Shown here piece by piece: positions 8,554 through 17,166 of a stretch of 64,000 bases of DNA. The DNA lies in the NCBI RefSeq assembly GCF_024170165.1, contig NZ_JALJXP010000008.1:124001-188000 (forward strand), read 5' to 3'. The notes beneath the pieces were generated by a model. It made no database searches. It saw only the letters and a list, made by a program, of their open reading frames with translations, and had not been told where the DNA came from. The DNA comes from Pseudomonas nitroreducens. Lineage in GTDB: Bacteria; Pseudomonadota; Gammaproteobacteria; Pseudomonadales; Pseudomonadaceae. A program made the position numbers and the translations under genes. Numbering within the stretch: position 1 is the first letter of the stretch; the number at the start of each line of letters is the position of its first letter.

Positions 8554-10449
8554 ATGAGCTACCGGCAGTCCCATGACCGCTCCATCGCGGCCCCTTCCGC
8601 CTTCTGGGCCGAGCAGGCCGGCCGCGTGGCCTGGTACCGCGCGCCGCAGGATACCCTGCAGGAGCTGCCCGACGGCAGCCACCGCTGGTTTGCCGATGGC
8701 CGCCTGAACACCTGCTACCTTGCCCTCGACCGGCAGATCGAACTCGGCCGCGGCAACCAGGCCGCGCTGATCTACGACTCCCCCGTGACCCATACCCAGC
8801 AGCGCTTCAGCTACCTGGAGCTGCGCGATGAAGTCGCGCGCCTGGCTGGCGCCCTGCGCGCGCTGGGGGTGGAGAAGGGCGACGGGGTGATCATCTACAT
8901 GCCGATGGTGCCCCAGGCGGCCATGGCCATGCTCGCCTGTGCCCGATTAGGCGCCGTGCACTCGGTGGTGTTCGGCGGCTTCGCGCCCCACGAGCTGGCG
9001 CTGCGCATCGACGATGCCAGGCCCAAGCTGGTGCTCACCGCCTCCTGCGGCCTGGAGTTCGAGCGGGTGATCGAATACAAGCCGCTGGTGGACAAGGCCC
9101 TGGAACTGGCCACTCACAAGCCGGCTCACGTACTGGTGCTGCAGCGCCCGCAGGCGATGGCGGAGCTTGAGCCCGGCCGCGACCTGGACTGGCGCGAAAC
9201 CCTGGTCCACGCGCAACCGGCCGAGCCGGTGGAAGTCGCCAGCGGCGACCCGCTGTACATCATGTACACCTCCGGCACCACCGGGAAACCCAAGGGCATC
9301 GTGCGCGACAACGGCGGCCACGCGGTAGCGCTGAGCTATGCACTGCCGGCCATCTTCGGCCTGCAACCGGGGGATGTCTGGTGGGGCGTTTCCGACGTCG
9401 GCTGGGTGGTCGGCCACTCGCTGATCGTCTATGGGCCGCTGATGAATGGCTGCACCACGGTGTTCTACGAGGGCAAGCCGGTGCGCACGCCCGATGCCGG
9501 CAGCTACTGGCGGGTGATCCAGGAGCACAAGGTCAACAGCCTGTTCTGCGCGCCCACGGCGATCCGCGCGATCCGCAAGGAAGACCCCCGGGGCGAGCTG
9601 CTCGAACGCTACGACCTGAGCTCGCTGCGCCACCTGTTCCTGGCCGGCGAAAAGCTCGACAGCAGCACCCAGCACTGGCTGGAGGAACTCACCGGCAAGC
9701 CGGTGCACGACCATTGGTGGCAGACCGAGACCGGTTGGCCGGTGACCGCGCCCTGCACCGGCCTGGGCGACCACGACCTGCGCGCGGGCTCCACCAATCG
9801 CGCGGTGCCCGGGTACCACGTGCAGGTGGTGGACGATGAGGGCCGGCTGCTCGGGCCGAACGAGCAGGGCTCCATCGTGATTGCCCTGCCGCTGCCGCCT
9901 GGCTGTGCGCAGACGCTGTGGAACGACCATCCGCGCTACCTGCAGGCGTACCTGAAGACCTATCCCGGTTACTACCACACCGGCGACGGCGGCTATGTGG
10001 ACGAGGAGGGTTTCGTCTACATCATGGGGCGCACCGACGACGTGATCAACGTCTCCGGCCACCGGCTTTCCACCGGCGAAATGGAGGAGCTGCTGGCGCT
10101 GCACGAGGCCGTCGCCGAGTGCGCGGTGATCGCCGTGCAGGACGATCTCAAGGGGCACGTGCCGCTGGGGATGGTGGTGCTCAAGGACGGCGCGCAGGTG
10201 ACCGAGGCCAACCTGCAGCGCGAGCTGGTGGCTTTGGTGCGCGAGCGCATCGGCGCCCTGGCCTGTTTCCAGCGCGCGGTGGTGGTGAAACGCCTGCCCA
10301 AGACCCGCTCGGGCAAGATCCTCCGCGCCGTGCTGCGCAAGATCGCCGACGGCGAGAGCTACGCGCCGCCGTCCACCATCGATGACCCGGCGATCCTCGG
10401 CGAGATTGCCGAGCGCCTGGGCCAGGCCGGGCTGGCCAAGGCCGGCTGA
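8554..10449 (+). CDS. prpE: Propionyl-CoA synthetase-type acyl-CoA synthetase (AMP-forming)
   Basis: 631 residues from the ATG at 8554, with AGAGG eight bases upstream (a GTG two codons earlier is less well placed). It activates a short-chain acid, probably propionate, to its CoA thioester via an acyl-adenylate. Seen: the P-loop YTSGTTGKPKGIVRDNGG (~232-249), WWQTETGWPVTAP (A5 region), TGDGGYVDEEGFVYIMGRTD (A7/A8), and the C-terminal catalytic lysine in KTRSGKILRAVLRK. Length and the RDNGG/GWVVGHS wording fit PrpE better than acetyl-CoA synthetase. It is a single-gene unit ending in a strong terminator; translation is probably under Crc/Hfq control. Acetate or other short acids as substrate cannot be excluded. 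Confidence 0.88.
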   Translation: MSYRQSHDRSIAAPSAFWAEQAGRVAWYRAPQDTLQELPDGSHRWFADGRLNTCYLALDRQIELGRGNQAALIYDSPVTHTQQRFSYLELRDEVARLAGALRALGVEKGDGVIIYMPMVPQAAMAMLACARLGAVHSVVFGGFAPHELALRIDDARPKLVLTASCGLEFERVIEYKPLVDKALELATHKPAHVLVLQRPQAMAELEPGRDLDWRETLVHAQPAEPVEVASGDPLYIMYTSGTTGKPKGIVRDNGGHAVALSYALPAIFGLQPGDVWWGVSDVGWVVGHSLIVYGPLMNGCTTVFYEGKPVRTPDAGSYWRVIQEHKVNSLFCAPTAIRAIRKEDPRGELLERYDLSSLRHLFLAGEKLDSSTQHWLEELTGKPVHDHWWQTETGWPVTAPCTGLGDHDLRAGSTNRAVPGYHVQVVDDEGRLLGPNEQGSIVIALPLPPGCAQTLWNDHPRYLQAYLKTYPGYYHTGDGGYVDEEGFVYIMGRTDDVINVSGHRLSTGEMEELLALHEAVAECAVIAVQDDLKGHVPLGMVVLKDGAQVTEANLQRELVALVRERIGALACFQRAVVVKRLPKTRSGKILRAVLRKIADGESYAPPSTIDDPAILGEIAERLGQAGLAKAG

Positions 10450-10484
10450 TATCCCACGACGCCGGCGTTGCCGGCGTATTTCCA

Positions 10485-10511
10485 GGGCCGCACTCGTTGC
10501 GGCCCTTTTTT
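10485..10511 (+). terminator. Rho-independent terminator of prpE
   Basis: GGGCCGC (10485-10491), loop ACTCGTTG, GCGGCCC region, then six T residues (10506-10511). It ends the acyl-CoA synthetase transcript and shows that the next gene must begin after it. Confidence 0.88.
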
Positions 10512-10626
10512 ATGCGCGCGCTCAGCCGGCCCTATGCCGTACATCGCCCAACCTTGGACGGGCAGGAGCAAAGACAGGCTGTTGGCTAAGATAATGGCAT
10601 CTGGCCTCTATCGGTGCCTTGCATTG

Positions 10627-11061
10627 ATGAACCCTAGCCTCCTGCTCGACGCCGAGGAGCTCGAAGCCTTGCGCGAAGTCAACGCGCGGGTGCTGCGCCA
10701 GCCGGTGGTGTTGCTGGTCGATGACGACCGCGCGGCGCTCGTGCGAGTCCGCGGCCTGATCGAGAGGGCCAGGCTGCGTTGCGTGACGGCGAGTACGGCG
10801 CAGGAGGCGCTGCGGCGCATTCGACGCGATGAGGCCGGTATAGACCTGCTGGTCATCGGACTGCGTGTCGGGCGCGAAGGCGGCGGGCTGGACCTGCTGC
10901 GCGAGCTTGGCAGCGTCGGCACTTTCCTGCCGATCATCGTGCTCTCCGGGCAGGGGGATCTGCGCGATGGGTTCGCGACAGCGTCGCTGAACGTGCTGGA
11001 TTTTCTGGCCACACCGGTGGACCCGGCTTACTTCCTGGATCTGCTGGGCCGTTACCTGTAG
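10627..11061 (+). CDS. Degenerate response-regulator receiver protein (pseudo-receiver)
   Basis: 144 residues from the ATG at 10627 (ATG 10594 is also possible; neither has a good ribosome binding site). A single receiver-like domain starts VVLLVDDDRAALVRV, keeping the acidic pocket DDD, and keeps the Thr/Ser switch position (VLSGQGD). The phospho-acceptor position, normally an Asp after the third strand (LLxDxxLP), is a glycine here (LLVIGLRV), and the conserved lysine of the K-P motif is threonine (FLATPVD). It should therefore not be phosphorylated in the normal way and may act as a stand-alone docking protein. No output domain and no kinase gene nearby. Confidence 0.75.
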   Translation: MNPSLLLDAEELEALREVNARVLRQPVVLLVDDDRAALVRVRGLIERARLRCVTASTAQEALRRIRRDEAGIDLLVIGLRVGREGGGLDLLRELGSVGTFLPIIVLSGQGDLRDGFATASLNVLDFLATPVDPAYFLDLLGRYL

Positions 11062-11126
11062 GGCCGCGCTACGGACGTTCGCGAGCCATCTTGCACCTGC
11101 GAAGAGCGCTCCGGCGCAGGGGCACT

Positions 11127-11161
11127 GTGGGAGCGAGGGGGCGCCATCGTTATTGCTCGCG
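11127..11161. repeat. Single REP-type unit
   Basis: A 35-base unit beginning GTGGGAGCGAGGGGGCG and ending TTATTGCTCGCG. The same unit, with one inserted base and one change, is present in inverse orientation at about 20664-20698, so this is a dispersed repeat family. It lies between two genes' 3' ends, the usual place for Pseudomonas REP elements. Confidence 0.7.
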
Positions 11162-11176
11162 CCCCCGGCTGGGCAA

Positions 11177-12079
11177 TTACAGCGTCTGCGCCTTGAAAGT
11201 GTCGCACTTGCCCGGCGCGCCGCTCTCGAAGCCGATCTTGAACCAGCGCACGCGCTGCGCGGAGGACCCGTGGGTGAAGGAATCGGGCATCACCGTGCCG
11301 CGCGCCTGGCGCTGCAGGTGGTCGTCGCCGATGGCGTTGGCGGCGTTCAACGCCTCTTCCACGTCGCCCGGCTCCAGCCAGTTCAGGCGCTGCTGGGCGT
11401 GATTGGCCCAGACGCCGGCGAAGCAGTCGGCCTGAAGTTCCTGACGCACCGAAAGGCCGTTGGCGCCTTCCATGCGTGCGCCGCGCTGGCGGGCGGCGTT
11501 GATCTTCGCGGAGATGCCCAGCAGGTTCTGCACGTGGTGGCCGACTTCGTGGGCGATCACATAAGCCTGGGCGAAGTCGCCGGCGGCGGAGAACTTCTGT
11601 TCCATCTCGCGGAAGAAGCCGAGGTCGAGGTACACCCGGTGGTCGCCGGGGCAGTAGAACGGGCCGACCGCCGAGGAGGCGAAGCCGCAGGCTGAGTTCA
11701 CTCCGCCGTTGAACAGGATCAGCTTGGGCTGCTCGTACTGCTGGTTGCTACGGGCGAAGATTTCGCCCCAGGTGTCCTCGGTGTCGCCGAGGATCGAGCG
11801 GACGAAGTCCACCTGCGGATCGTTGCCGGTGGCCGGCTTGCCTTGTGTCGGCCGCGCCGGCGCCTGCTGCTGGGAGACGTCCATCTGGCCGAGCAGCGAG
11901 CCGAGGATGGTCATCGGGTCCTGCCCGGAGAGCAGGCCGATCACCACCACGATGGCCACGCCGCCCAGGCTCAGGCCGCGGCCGCCGATGCGCATGCCGC
12001 CGCCACCGCCCATGCTGCTGCCGGTTTCATCGCGGGCATCCACTACGTTGTCGCTGCGTCGTCCTTTGCGCCATTGCAT
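11177..12079 (-). CDS. ypfJ: YpfJ-family neutral zinc metallopeptidase
   Basis: 300 residues. A short Arg-rich N-terminus is followed by one membrane helix (LGGVAIVVVIGLLSG, ~38-52) and an outward domain with the zinc-protease motif HEVGHHVQN (IAHEVGHH ~176-183). The family landmarks CGFASSAVGPFYCPGDHRVYLD precede it and RQELQADCFAGVWA follow it, giving the third ligand. Length is usual for the family. The substrate is unknown; it is expected to be anchored in the inner membrane with the catalytic domain in the periplasm. It lies 67 bases upstream of nothing obviously linked; the PhzF gene behind it runs in the same direction. Confidence 0.9.
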   Translation of the reverse strand: MQWRKGRRSDNVVDARDETGSSMGGGGGMRIGGRGLSLGGVAIVVVIGLLSGQDPMTILGSLLGQMDVSQQQAPARPTQGKPATGNDPQVDFVRSILGDTEDTWGEIFARSNQQYEQPKLILFNGGVNSACGFASSAVGPFYCPGDHRVYLDLGFFREMEQKFSAAGDFAQAYVIAHEVGHHVQNLLGISAKINAARQRGARMEGANGLSVRQELQADCFAGVWANHAQQRLNWLEPGDVEEALNAANAIGDDHLQRQARGTVMPDSFTHGSSAQRVRWFKIGFESGAPGKCDTFKAQTL

Positions 12080-12146
12080 GGCGGCATCTCCATCGAACAG
12101 GTGGTTTCAGTGTTGTCTTGAGTGGGGCTGGCCGCCAGCCCGGTCG

Positions 12147-13007
12147 TCAGGCGAAACGGTGCAGCAGTTCGGCGCGGGCGAGGAGTTGCACGTCGCCGCC
12201 GACGCGGACCTCATCGTCCTGACCGACCTGCACGTCGAGCCGGCTGGGGCGACCGACGAAGCGGCCCTGGGCCAGCTGGAACAGCTCGCCACGGCGTGCC
12301 TTGCCCAGCTCCACCAGGTAGGCGGCAACGGGGCCGGCGGCACTGCCGGTGGCAACGTCCTCGATGATCCCGGCGCCGTCCCAGGTGCGGCCCTCGCGAT
12401 TATCCACATCCAGCACGAAAACGAAGGCGGCGTTGAGTTTGGCCAGCTCGGTTGTCAGGTCCGTGCGCTGGCGCACGCGCTCCAGGGCTTCGCCGCGCAC
12501 CGGCAGGAGCAGGTAGGGCAGACCGGTGCTGACCACGGCGGCGGGGTAGTCGGCGAGGTCGCCGACGCTCAGCGAGAAGGCCTCGGCGAACCAGCGCCGC
12601 GCGTCATCGTCGAGCACCGTGCCGAAGTCGGCGGCGCCCTGGTTCATCTCGGCGTGGAAGCCGGCGCCGCGACGGCGGGTGGCGACCTTCACTGATTTGG
12701 CCGGCAGGTCCAGCGTCCAGTGTTCCTCCTCGCCGCGCTGGTGCAGGTGGTGCAGCAGCGCGGCGGCGCCCAGCACCGGGTGGCCGGCGAACGGCAGTTC
12801 CTCGTCGACGGTGAAGATGCGCGCCGAGTAGGTGTCCAGCGAGGCGGACGGGAACAGGAAGATCGACTCGAACTGGCGCAGCTCCTGGGTCAGCGCCAGC
12901 AGGGTCGGGGCGGGGATGCCACGGGCGTCGGGGAAGACCGCCAGGCCGTTGCCGGTGAGCGGTTGCTCGGCGAAGACGTCGAGCTGCCAGTACTGTTGCG
13001 CGGACAT
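12147..13007 (-). CDS. PhzF-family isomerase/epimerase-like protein
   Basis: 286 residues, full length for the PhzF superfamily (diaminopimelate-epimerase fold, two matching halves). Seen: [19 protein letters not shown] at the N-terminus, the catalytic-glutamate region [28 protein letters not shown], and [16 protein letters not shown] in the second half. Members catalyse proton shifts on small metabolites but most have no known substrate. There is no phenazine gene nearby, so a role in phenazine synthesis is unlikely. It probably stands alone or is co-transcribed with the YpfJ gene 67 bases downstream. Confidence 0.88.
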   Translation of the reverse strand: MSAQQYWQLDVFAEQPLTGNGLAVFPDARGIPAPTLLALTQELRQFESIFLFPSASLDTYSARIFTVDEELPFAGHPVLGAAALLHHLHQRGEEEHWTLDLPAKSVKVATRRRGAGFHAEMNQGAADFGTVLDDDARRWFAEAFSLSVGDLADYPAAVVSTGLPYLLLPVRGEALERVRQRTDLTTELAKLNAAFVFVLDVDNREGRTWDGAGIIEDVATGSAAGPVAAYLVELGKARRGELFQLAQGRFVGRPSRLDVQVGQDDEVRVGGDVQLLARAELLHRFA

Positions 13008-13179
13008 GGGCCTCCAGATGCCGCCCTTGAGCGGTGCAAAGAAAAACTCGACAGCCAGCCTAGCGAGCTATATGTTCGCCGACAAGAAAGCGCAGGTCAC
13101 AGCGCCGCGCTTTCCAGGCCACCGCAGTGGCCGGCGTCGCTCGGACGGTTCCGGGCGCCTACGTTCATCAGAGGACACC

Positions 13180-14397
13180 ATGACTGAACCCCGTTCAGCT
13201 CGTCGCTTTGCGCGCATCGATCGCCTGCCGCCTTACGTTTTCAATATCACCGCCGAACTGAAGATGGCCGCCCGCCGCCGTGGCGAGGACATCATCGACC
13301 TGTCCATGGGCAACCCGGACGGGGCCACGCCGCCGCATATCGTCGAGAAACTCTGCCAGGTCGCCCAGCGCGAAGACACCCACGGCTACTCCACGTCCCG
13401 TGGCATCCCGCGCCTGCGCCGGGCTATCTCGCACTGGTACCGCGACCGCTACGAGGTCGAGATCGACCCGGAATCCGAGGCCATCGTCACCATCGGCTCC
13501 AAGGAAGGCCTGGCACACCTGATGCTCGCCACCCTGGATCACGGCGACACCATCCTGGTGCCCAACCCCAGCTACCCGATCCACATCTATGGCGCGGTGA
13601 TTGCCGGTGCCCAGGTGCGCTCGGTGCCGCTGGTGCCGGGGATCGACTTCTTCAACGAGCTGGAGCGGGCGATCCGCGAATCGATCCCCAAGCCGAAGAT
13701 GATGATCCTCGGTTTCCCCTCCAACCCCACCGCGCAGTGCGTGGAGCTGGACTTCTTCGAGCGCGTGGTCGACCTCGCCAAGCGTTACGACGTGCTGGTG
13801 GTGCACGACCTGGCCTACGCGGACATCACCTTCGATGGCTGGAAGGCGCCGTCGATCATGCAGGTGCCCGGCGCCAAGGACATCGCGGTGGAATTCTTCA
13901 CCCTGTCCAAGAGCTACAACATGGCCGGCTGGCGCATCGGCTTCATGGTCGGCAACCCGGAGCTGGTCTCGGCGCTGGCGCGGATCAAGAGCTACCACGA
14001 CTACGGCACCTTCACCCCCCTGCAGGTGGCGGCCATCGCCGCGCTGGAGGGCGATCAGCAGTGCGTGCGCGATATCGCCGAGCAGTATCAGAAGCGCCGC
14101 GACGTGCTGGTGAAAGGTCTGCACGAGGCCGGCTGGATGGTGGAGAACCCCAAGGCCTCGATGTACATCTGGGCGAAGATCCCGCCGGCCTACGCGCACC
14201 TGGGCTCGCTGGAGTTCGCCAAGAAGCTGCTCAAGGACGCCAAGGTCTCGGTGTCGCCGGGCATCGGCTTCGGTGACTACGGCGACGATCATGTGCGTTT
14301 CGCACTGATCGAGAACCGTGACCGCCTGCGCCAGGCCGTACGCGGGATCAAGGCGATGTTCCGCGCCGATGGCCTGCTGCCGGCCAAGGCCGAGTGA
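13180..14397 (+). CDS. alaC: Alanine transaminase, AlaC type (PLP-dependent)
   Basis: 405 residues from the ATG at 13180 behind AGAGGAC; the longer in-frame reading overlaps the divergent PhzF gene. A fold-type I aminotransferase: [19 protein letters not shown] near the N-terminus, [32 protein letters not shown], the aspartate in [11 protein letters not shown], and the PLP lysine in [20 protein letters not shown]. The arginine binding the substrate carboxylate is in [16 protein letters not shown]. The wording is that of AlaC (YfdZ), which makes alanine from pyruvate and glutamate; other amino-acid substrates are possible. Single-gene unit ended by a terminator. Confidence 0.85.
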   Translation: MTEPRSARRFARIDRLPPYVFNITAELKMAARRRGEDIIDLSMGNPDGATPPHIVEKLCQVAQREDTHGYSTSRGIPRLRRAISHWYRDRYEVEIDPESEAIVTIGSKEGLAHLMLATLDHGDTILVPNPSYPIHIYGAVIAGAQVRSVPLVPGIDFFNELERAIRESIPKPKMMILGFPSNPTAQCVELDFFERVVDLAKRYDVLVVHDLAYADITFDGWKAPSIMQVPGAKDIAVEFFTLSKSYNMAGWRIGFMVGNPELVSALARIKSYHDYGTFTPLQVAAIAALEGDQQCVRDIAEQYQKRRDVLVKGLHEAGWMVENPKASMYIWAKIPPAYAHLGSLEFAKKLLKDAKVSVSPGIGFGDYGDDHVRFALIENRDRLRQAVRGIKAMFRADGLLPAKAE

Positions 14398-14416
14398 CCG
14401 CCGCATGAATGAAAAA

Positions 14417-14445
14417 GGGCGACCCGATGGTCGCCCTTTTCTTTT
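14417..14445 (+). terminator. Rho-independent terminator of the aminotransferase gene
   Basis: GGGCGACC (14417-14424), loop CGAT, GGTCGCCC (14429-14436), then TTTTCTTTT. Confidence 0.9.
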
Positions 14446-14450
14446 GGAGT

Positions 14451-14554
14451 CCCTCACCCCGTCGTGCTCGCGGAGCCATGTCGCGCGGGAACCTGGAGAG
14501 TGCCCCGCGCGCCGGAAGCCCCATCCCACCTCCACCAGCTTTCAGGGGTGAGGG
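14451..14554. repeat. Inverted-repeat element of ~104 bases
   Basis: CCCTCACCCC (14451-14460) is matched by GGGGTGAGGG (14545-14554), enclosing ~84 bases with no gene. It lies between two convergent genes. The ends look like those of dispersed intergenic repeats common in Pseudomonas; no second copy is in the window. Confidence 0.45.
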
Positions 14555-14571
14555 AGTGCCTCGATGTCAGG

Positions 14572-15006
14572 TCAGTGAGCGGGGTAGTCCGCCAGCACTT
14601 CGCGCTGGCCGGTCTTGTTCAGCCCGACCACCTGGTAGGCGTCATGCCGGTCGCCCATCTCCATGCCCGGCGAGCCCACCGGCATGCCCGGCACGGCGGC
14701 GCCGATCAGGTCCGCACGCTCGCGCAGCTTGAGGACGTCCGCCGCCGGCACGTGGCCCTCGACGAACTTGCCGTCGATCACGCCGGTATGGCACGAGCCT
14801 AAGCTGTAAGGGACGCCGAGTTTGGTCTTCACTGCACTCATGTCCGCCTCGACGTGGTCGTTGACGGTGAAGCCGTTGCCTTCCAGGTGCTTGATCCAGT
14901 CCTTGCAGCAACTGCAGTTGGCATCGCGGTGCACGTCGATGGTCAGCGGCTCGGCGGCCTGGGCGGCGCCGGCGACAAGGGCGGTGAGCAGAAGCAGGGT
15001 GCGCAT
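14572..15006 (-). CDS. DUF411 periplasmic metal-binding protein
   Basis: 144 residues from the ATG at 15006, which opens a signal peptide (MRTLLLLTALVAGAAQAAEP). The family motif is DANCSCCKDWIKHLEGNGF, with Cys31, Cys33 and Cys34; later landmarks are GVPYSLGSCHTGVIDGKFVE and GHVPAADVLKL, then PGMPVGSPGMEMG with many methionines. DUF411 proteins are periplasmic and often sit with copper-resistance genes; the Cys/Met/His-rich sites suit Cu binding. Here it is ~14 kb from copA, in a run of small envelope proteins, so the metal role is by family only. Confidence 0.87.
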   Translation of the reverse strand: MRTLLLLTALVAGAAQAAEPLTIDVHRDANCSCCKDWIKHLEGNGFTVNDHVEADMSAVKTKLGVPYSLGSCHTGVIDGKFVEGHVPAADVLKLRERADLIGAAVPGMPVGSPGMEMGDRHDAYQVVGLNKTGQREVLADYPAH

Positions 15007-15207
15007 GGTTGGAACCTCGGGATACGAACGCGACCGAGCATACTCCCGAGCGTCTTCAGCCCCCACCCGGCGTTTGTTTCCCCATATGACGCGCTCGCCC
15101 GAACTTGCCGTGCCGTGCGGGGTCTCTAGCTGATCGGTGGTGCGTCCGCGACTCCCGGTCGCAGGTCAGGACGCTCGGCAATGGCTGCATGGCCAAGGAG
15201 AAATCGG

Positions 15208-15666
15208 ATGCTCTTCGCCCGTCTCGTCCTGCTGGTTCAGGCTCTGGTCTGGGGTGGTCTGGGACTGCTCTACTGGATTCGCCCCTATGAGATGGCCAAC
15301 CTCAGCGGCATGCTGCTGATGGAGCCGTCGTCGGTGAGCGACGCCCGCGTCTTCTATGGCGGCCACCAGTTCGCCCTTGCCCTGTTCCTCGTCTTTGCCC
15401 TGCGTCGTCGGCTGCTGGTACGGCCGGCGCTGATCCTGGTGATCCTGGTGCAACTGACACTGACCCTGTCGCGCCTGCTGATTGCCTGGACAGAGGGCGG
15501 CATGGAGTGGGATGCGCAACTGGCCGGTGTGGTCTACCGCGGGGTGATCTCGGCGCTGGCGATCGTCGCCCTCTACTGGCTCGAGCGGCAGTCGCGCCAT
15601 CGTGCGGTGGTGGTGCGCGAACCGGAAGAGCCGGAGGAGCGCAAGGCGGACTTCGAAGGTCTGTGA
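15208..15666 (+). CDS. Small membrane protein, possibly DUF4345 family
   Basis: 152 residues from the ATG at 15208, with AAGGAG at correct spacing (an earlier ATG would cover the binding site). Four likely membrane helices: LVLLVQALVWGGLGLLYWI, FALALFLVFALRRR, LILVILVQLTLTLSRLLIAW and VISALAIVALYWL, followed by a short charged cytoplasmic tail (EPEEPEERKADFEGL). The layout (helix 1 with PYEMANLSG, then the DARVFYGGHQFALALFL segment) resembles DUF4345 inner-membrane proteins, whose function is unknown. Confidence 0.72.
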   Translation: MLFARLVLLVQALVWGGLGLLYWIRPYEMANLSGMLLMEPSSVSDARVFYGGHQFALALFLVFALRRRLLVRPALILVILVQLTLTLSRLLIAWTEGGMEWDAQLAGVVYRGVISALAIVALYWLERQSRHRAVVVREPEEPEERKADFEGL

Positions 15667-15830
15667 TGTCGGGTCGTTTGTACCTTTATTGCAGTCATTC
15701 AGACCGCATTCTATGGCGGTCATTTATACCTCTTTTATTTTTAACGCATTGAAATAAAACGAGTTTCTACCTGGCATGAATCCTGGAATGGTCAAGTTGC
15801 CCTTTCCAGATTCAGTGAGTGGAGAAACCC

Positions 15831-16169
15831 ATGCGTGAAGTCATTGCGTTGTGCAGCCTGCTGCTCTGTGCGTCGGCCCTGGCGGACGAAATCGTTTCCG
15901 AAGTGCCCGACAATACTGTCGGCGGTGGTTTTGGTGCCGGCTCCGGCGTGCTGCTGGGCGGCGCGCTGGGCGGGCCGATTGGTGCGCTGGTCGGTGCCGG
16001 GATCGGTGCCCTGGGTGGCGCCGAGGCGCAGGAGGCGACGGGCAGCAGCGGGCATGCCTATGTCGTGCGCGACGCCCAGGGTCACGAGCACACCGTGCGC
16101 TCGCCGAATGCCAGATTCGAGGTTGGCCAGCAGGTGAGCGTCAGCGGCGACCGGCTCAAGCCGCTGTAG
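15831..16169 (+). CDS. Exported glycine-zipper protein, unknown function
   Basis: 112 residues from the ATG at 15831 behind GGAGAA. Signal peptide MREVIALCSLLLCASALA, then a glycine-rich amphipathic stretch (GAGSGVLLGGALGGPIGALV and on to IGALGGAEA) typical of glycine-zipper domains that insert into or pack against membranes. A short C-terminal beta-rich part (HAYVVRDAQGHEHTVRS) follows. Such proteins are usually envelope or surface components; no closer assignment is possible. The AT-rich 5' gap (15667-15830) probably holds its promoter and an imperfect hairpin (GACCGC...GCGGTC, 15701-15720). Confidence 0.75.
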   Translation: MREVIALCSLLLCASALADEIVSEVPDNTVGGGFGAGSGVLLGGALGGPIGALVGAGIGALGGAEAQEATGSSGHAYVVRDAQGHEHTVRSPNARFEVGQQVSVSGDRLKPL

Positions 16170-16272
16170 CGCCGCCGATGAGCGGGCGCCATGGAATGCC
16201 ACGGCCAGGCGAAGGCGCCCCCGCTGTCGTGCTATCGTATTGATTTCGCGGTAGAAGCAAGGCGGAGCCAGC

Positions 16273-16575
16273 ATGAAGTTCGTACATCAACGTGAGCACC
16301 TGAATGAAGGCGACCTGGTCGTCATCGAGTGCTCCATGACCTGCAACATCCGCCTGATGACCGATGCCGCCTTCCGCAGCTTCAAGAATGGCGGGCGCCA
16401 CGTCTACCACGGCGGTGCGTTCGACCGGTTCCCGGCCAAGATCAAGGTGCCCAGCACCGGCAACTGGAACATCACCATCGACACCGTCACCCGCCGTGCG
16501 ATCAGTGTCACGCGCAAGGCCGACTTCAAGTACAGCATCAAGTTCGTGCGCAAGTCGCCGTCGAACTACAGCTGA
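16273..16575 (+). CDS. DUF1883-type small protein
   Basis: 100 residues, no signal or membrane helix. The wording LNEGDLVVIECSMTCNIRLM, FKNGGRHVYHGGAFDRFP and the closing NITIDTVTRR is that of DUF1883 proteins, a small beta-rich fold of unknown function, sometimes fused to TIR domains in other bacteria. AAGGCGGAGC precedes the start. It ends three bases before the convergent lipoprotein gene. Confidence 0.75.
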   Translation: MKFVHQREHLNEGDLVVIECSMTCNIRLMTDAAFRSFKNGGRHVYHGGAFDRFPAKIKVPSTGNWNITIDTVTRRAISVTRKADFKYSIKFVRKSPSNYS

Positions 16576-16578
16576 TCC

Positions 16579-17076
16579 TCAGTTCCCCGCCTGCGCGGGG
16601 AAGTCCTTGAGCAGGCGGGCGATGCCTTCGTCCACGGCCTGCTGGGTGATCTTCGGATCGTGCAGCTGGCGCGCCACCTGCGCCTGATAGAGCAGCGTGC
16701 CGCTCGCCTCATCGAGAATCTGCAGCGCCAGGCGCGCCTGTTCCTGGTCAGTGATCTGCGTCTGGGTCATCACCCCGGAGCTGGTCGCCACTGGGCGCTG
16801 GATGACGCCGGTCTGGCTTTCCAGGCCGACGGCATAGATCACCCGCAGTTCCCCCGAATTTTCCTGATAGCGATAGCCCTTGGCTTCCAGCGCGCGGCGC
16901 ACGGCGAGATCGAAACGGTCTTCCAGGTCCTCGCGGTGGCCCTGGGCGCGCACGGCCTGGACGAAGAAGGTGGTTTGCCGGCCGTTGGCGGCGGGCGAGA
17001 CGCTGATGCTGGCGGGATCACTGCCGGCGCAGGCGGCCAGCAGCAGGCAGAGCAGGGGAAGGATCAGGCGGGACAT
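16579..17076 (-). CDS. DUF4136 outer-membrane lipoprotein
   Basis: 165 residues from the ATG at 17076, which opens a lipoprotein signal with lipobox LLAAC (lipidated Cys17, followed by Ala-Gly, so outer-membrane sorting is expected). The body has the DUF4136 pattern: a region ahead of AVRRALEAKGYRYQENSGEL, then a beta-rich middle with QTQITDQEQARLALQILDEA and a C-terminal helix ending KDFPAQAGN. Function unknown; probably an envelope-structure protein. Confidence 0.8.
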   Translation of the reverse strand: MSRLILPLLCLLLAACAGSDPASISVSPAANGRQTTFFVQAVRAQGHREDLEDRFDLAVRRALEAKGYRYQENSGELRVIYAVGLESQTGVIQRPVATSSGVMTQTQITDQEQARLALQILDEASGTLLYQAQVARQLHDPKITQQAVDEGIARLLKDFPAQAGN

Positions 17077-17166
17077 GGACGTGCCTCTTGTCGTTGTCCC
17101 GCAAGCGTAGCCGCCGGGTGCCGGCGCGCCGCCCAACCCTTGGTTGGGCGGCGGCAAGGCATGGGT

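Noticed and set aside
10468-10626. Longer N-terminus for the pseudo-receiver protein
   Set aside because: The upstream frame crosses the prpE terminator hairpin and gives non-conserved residues.
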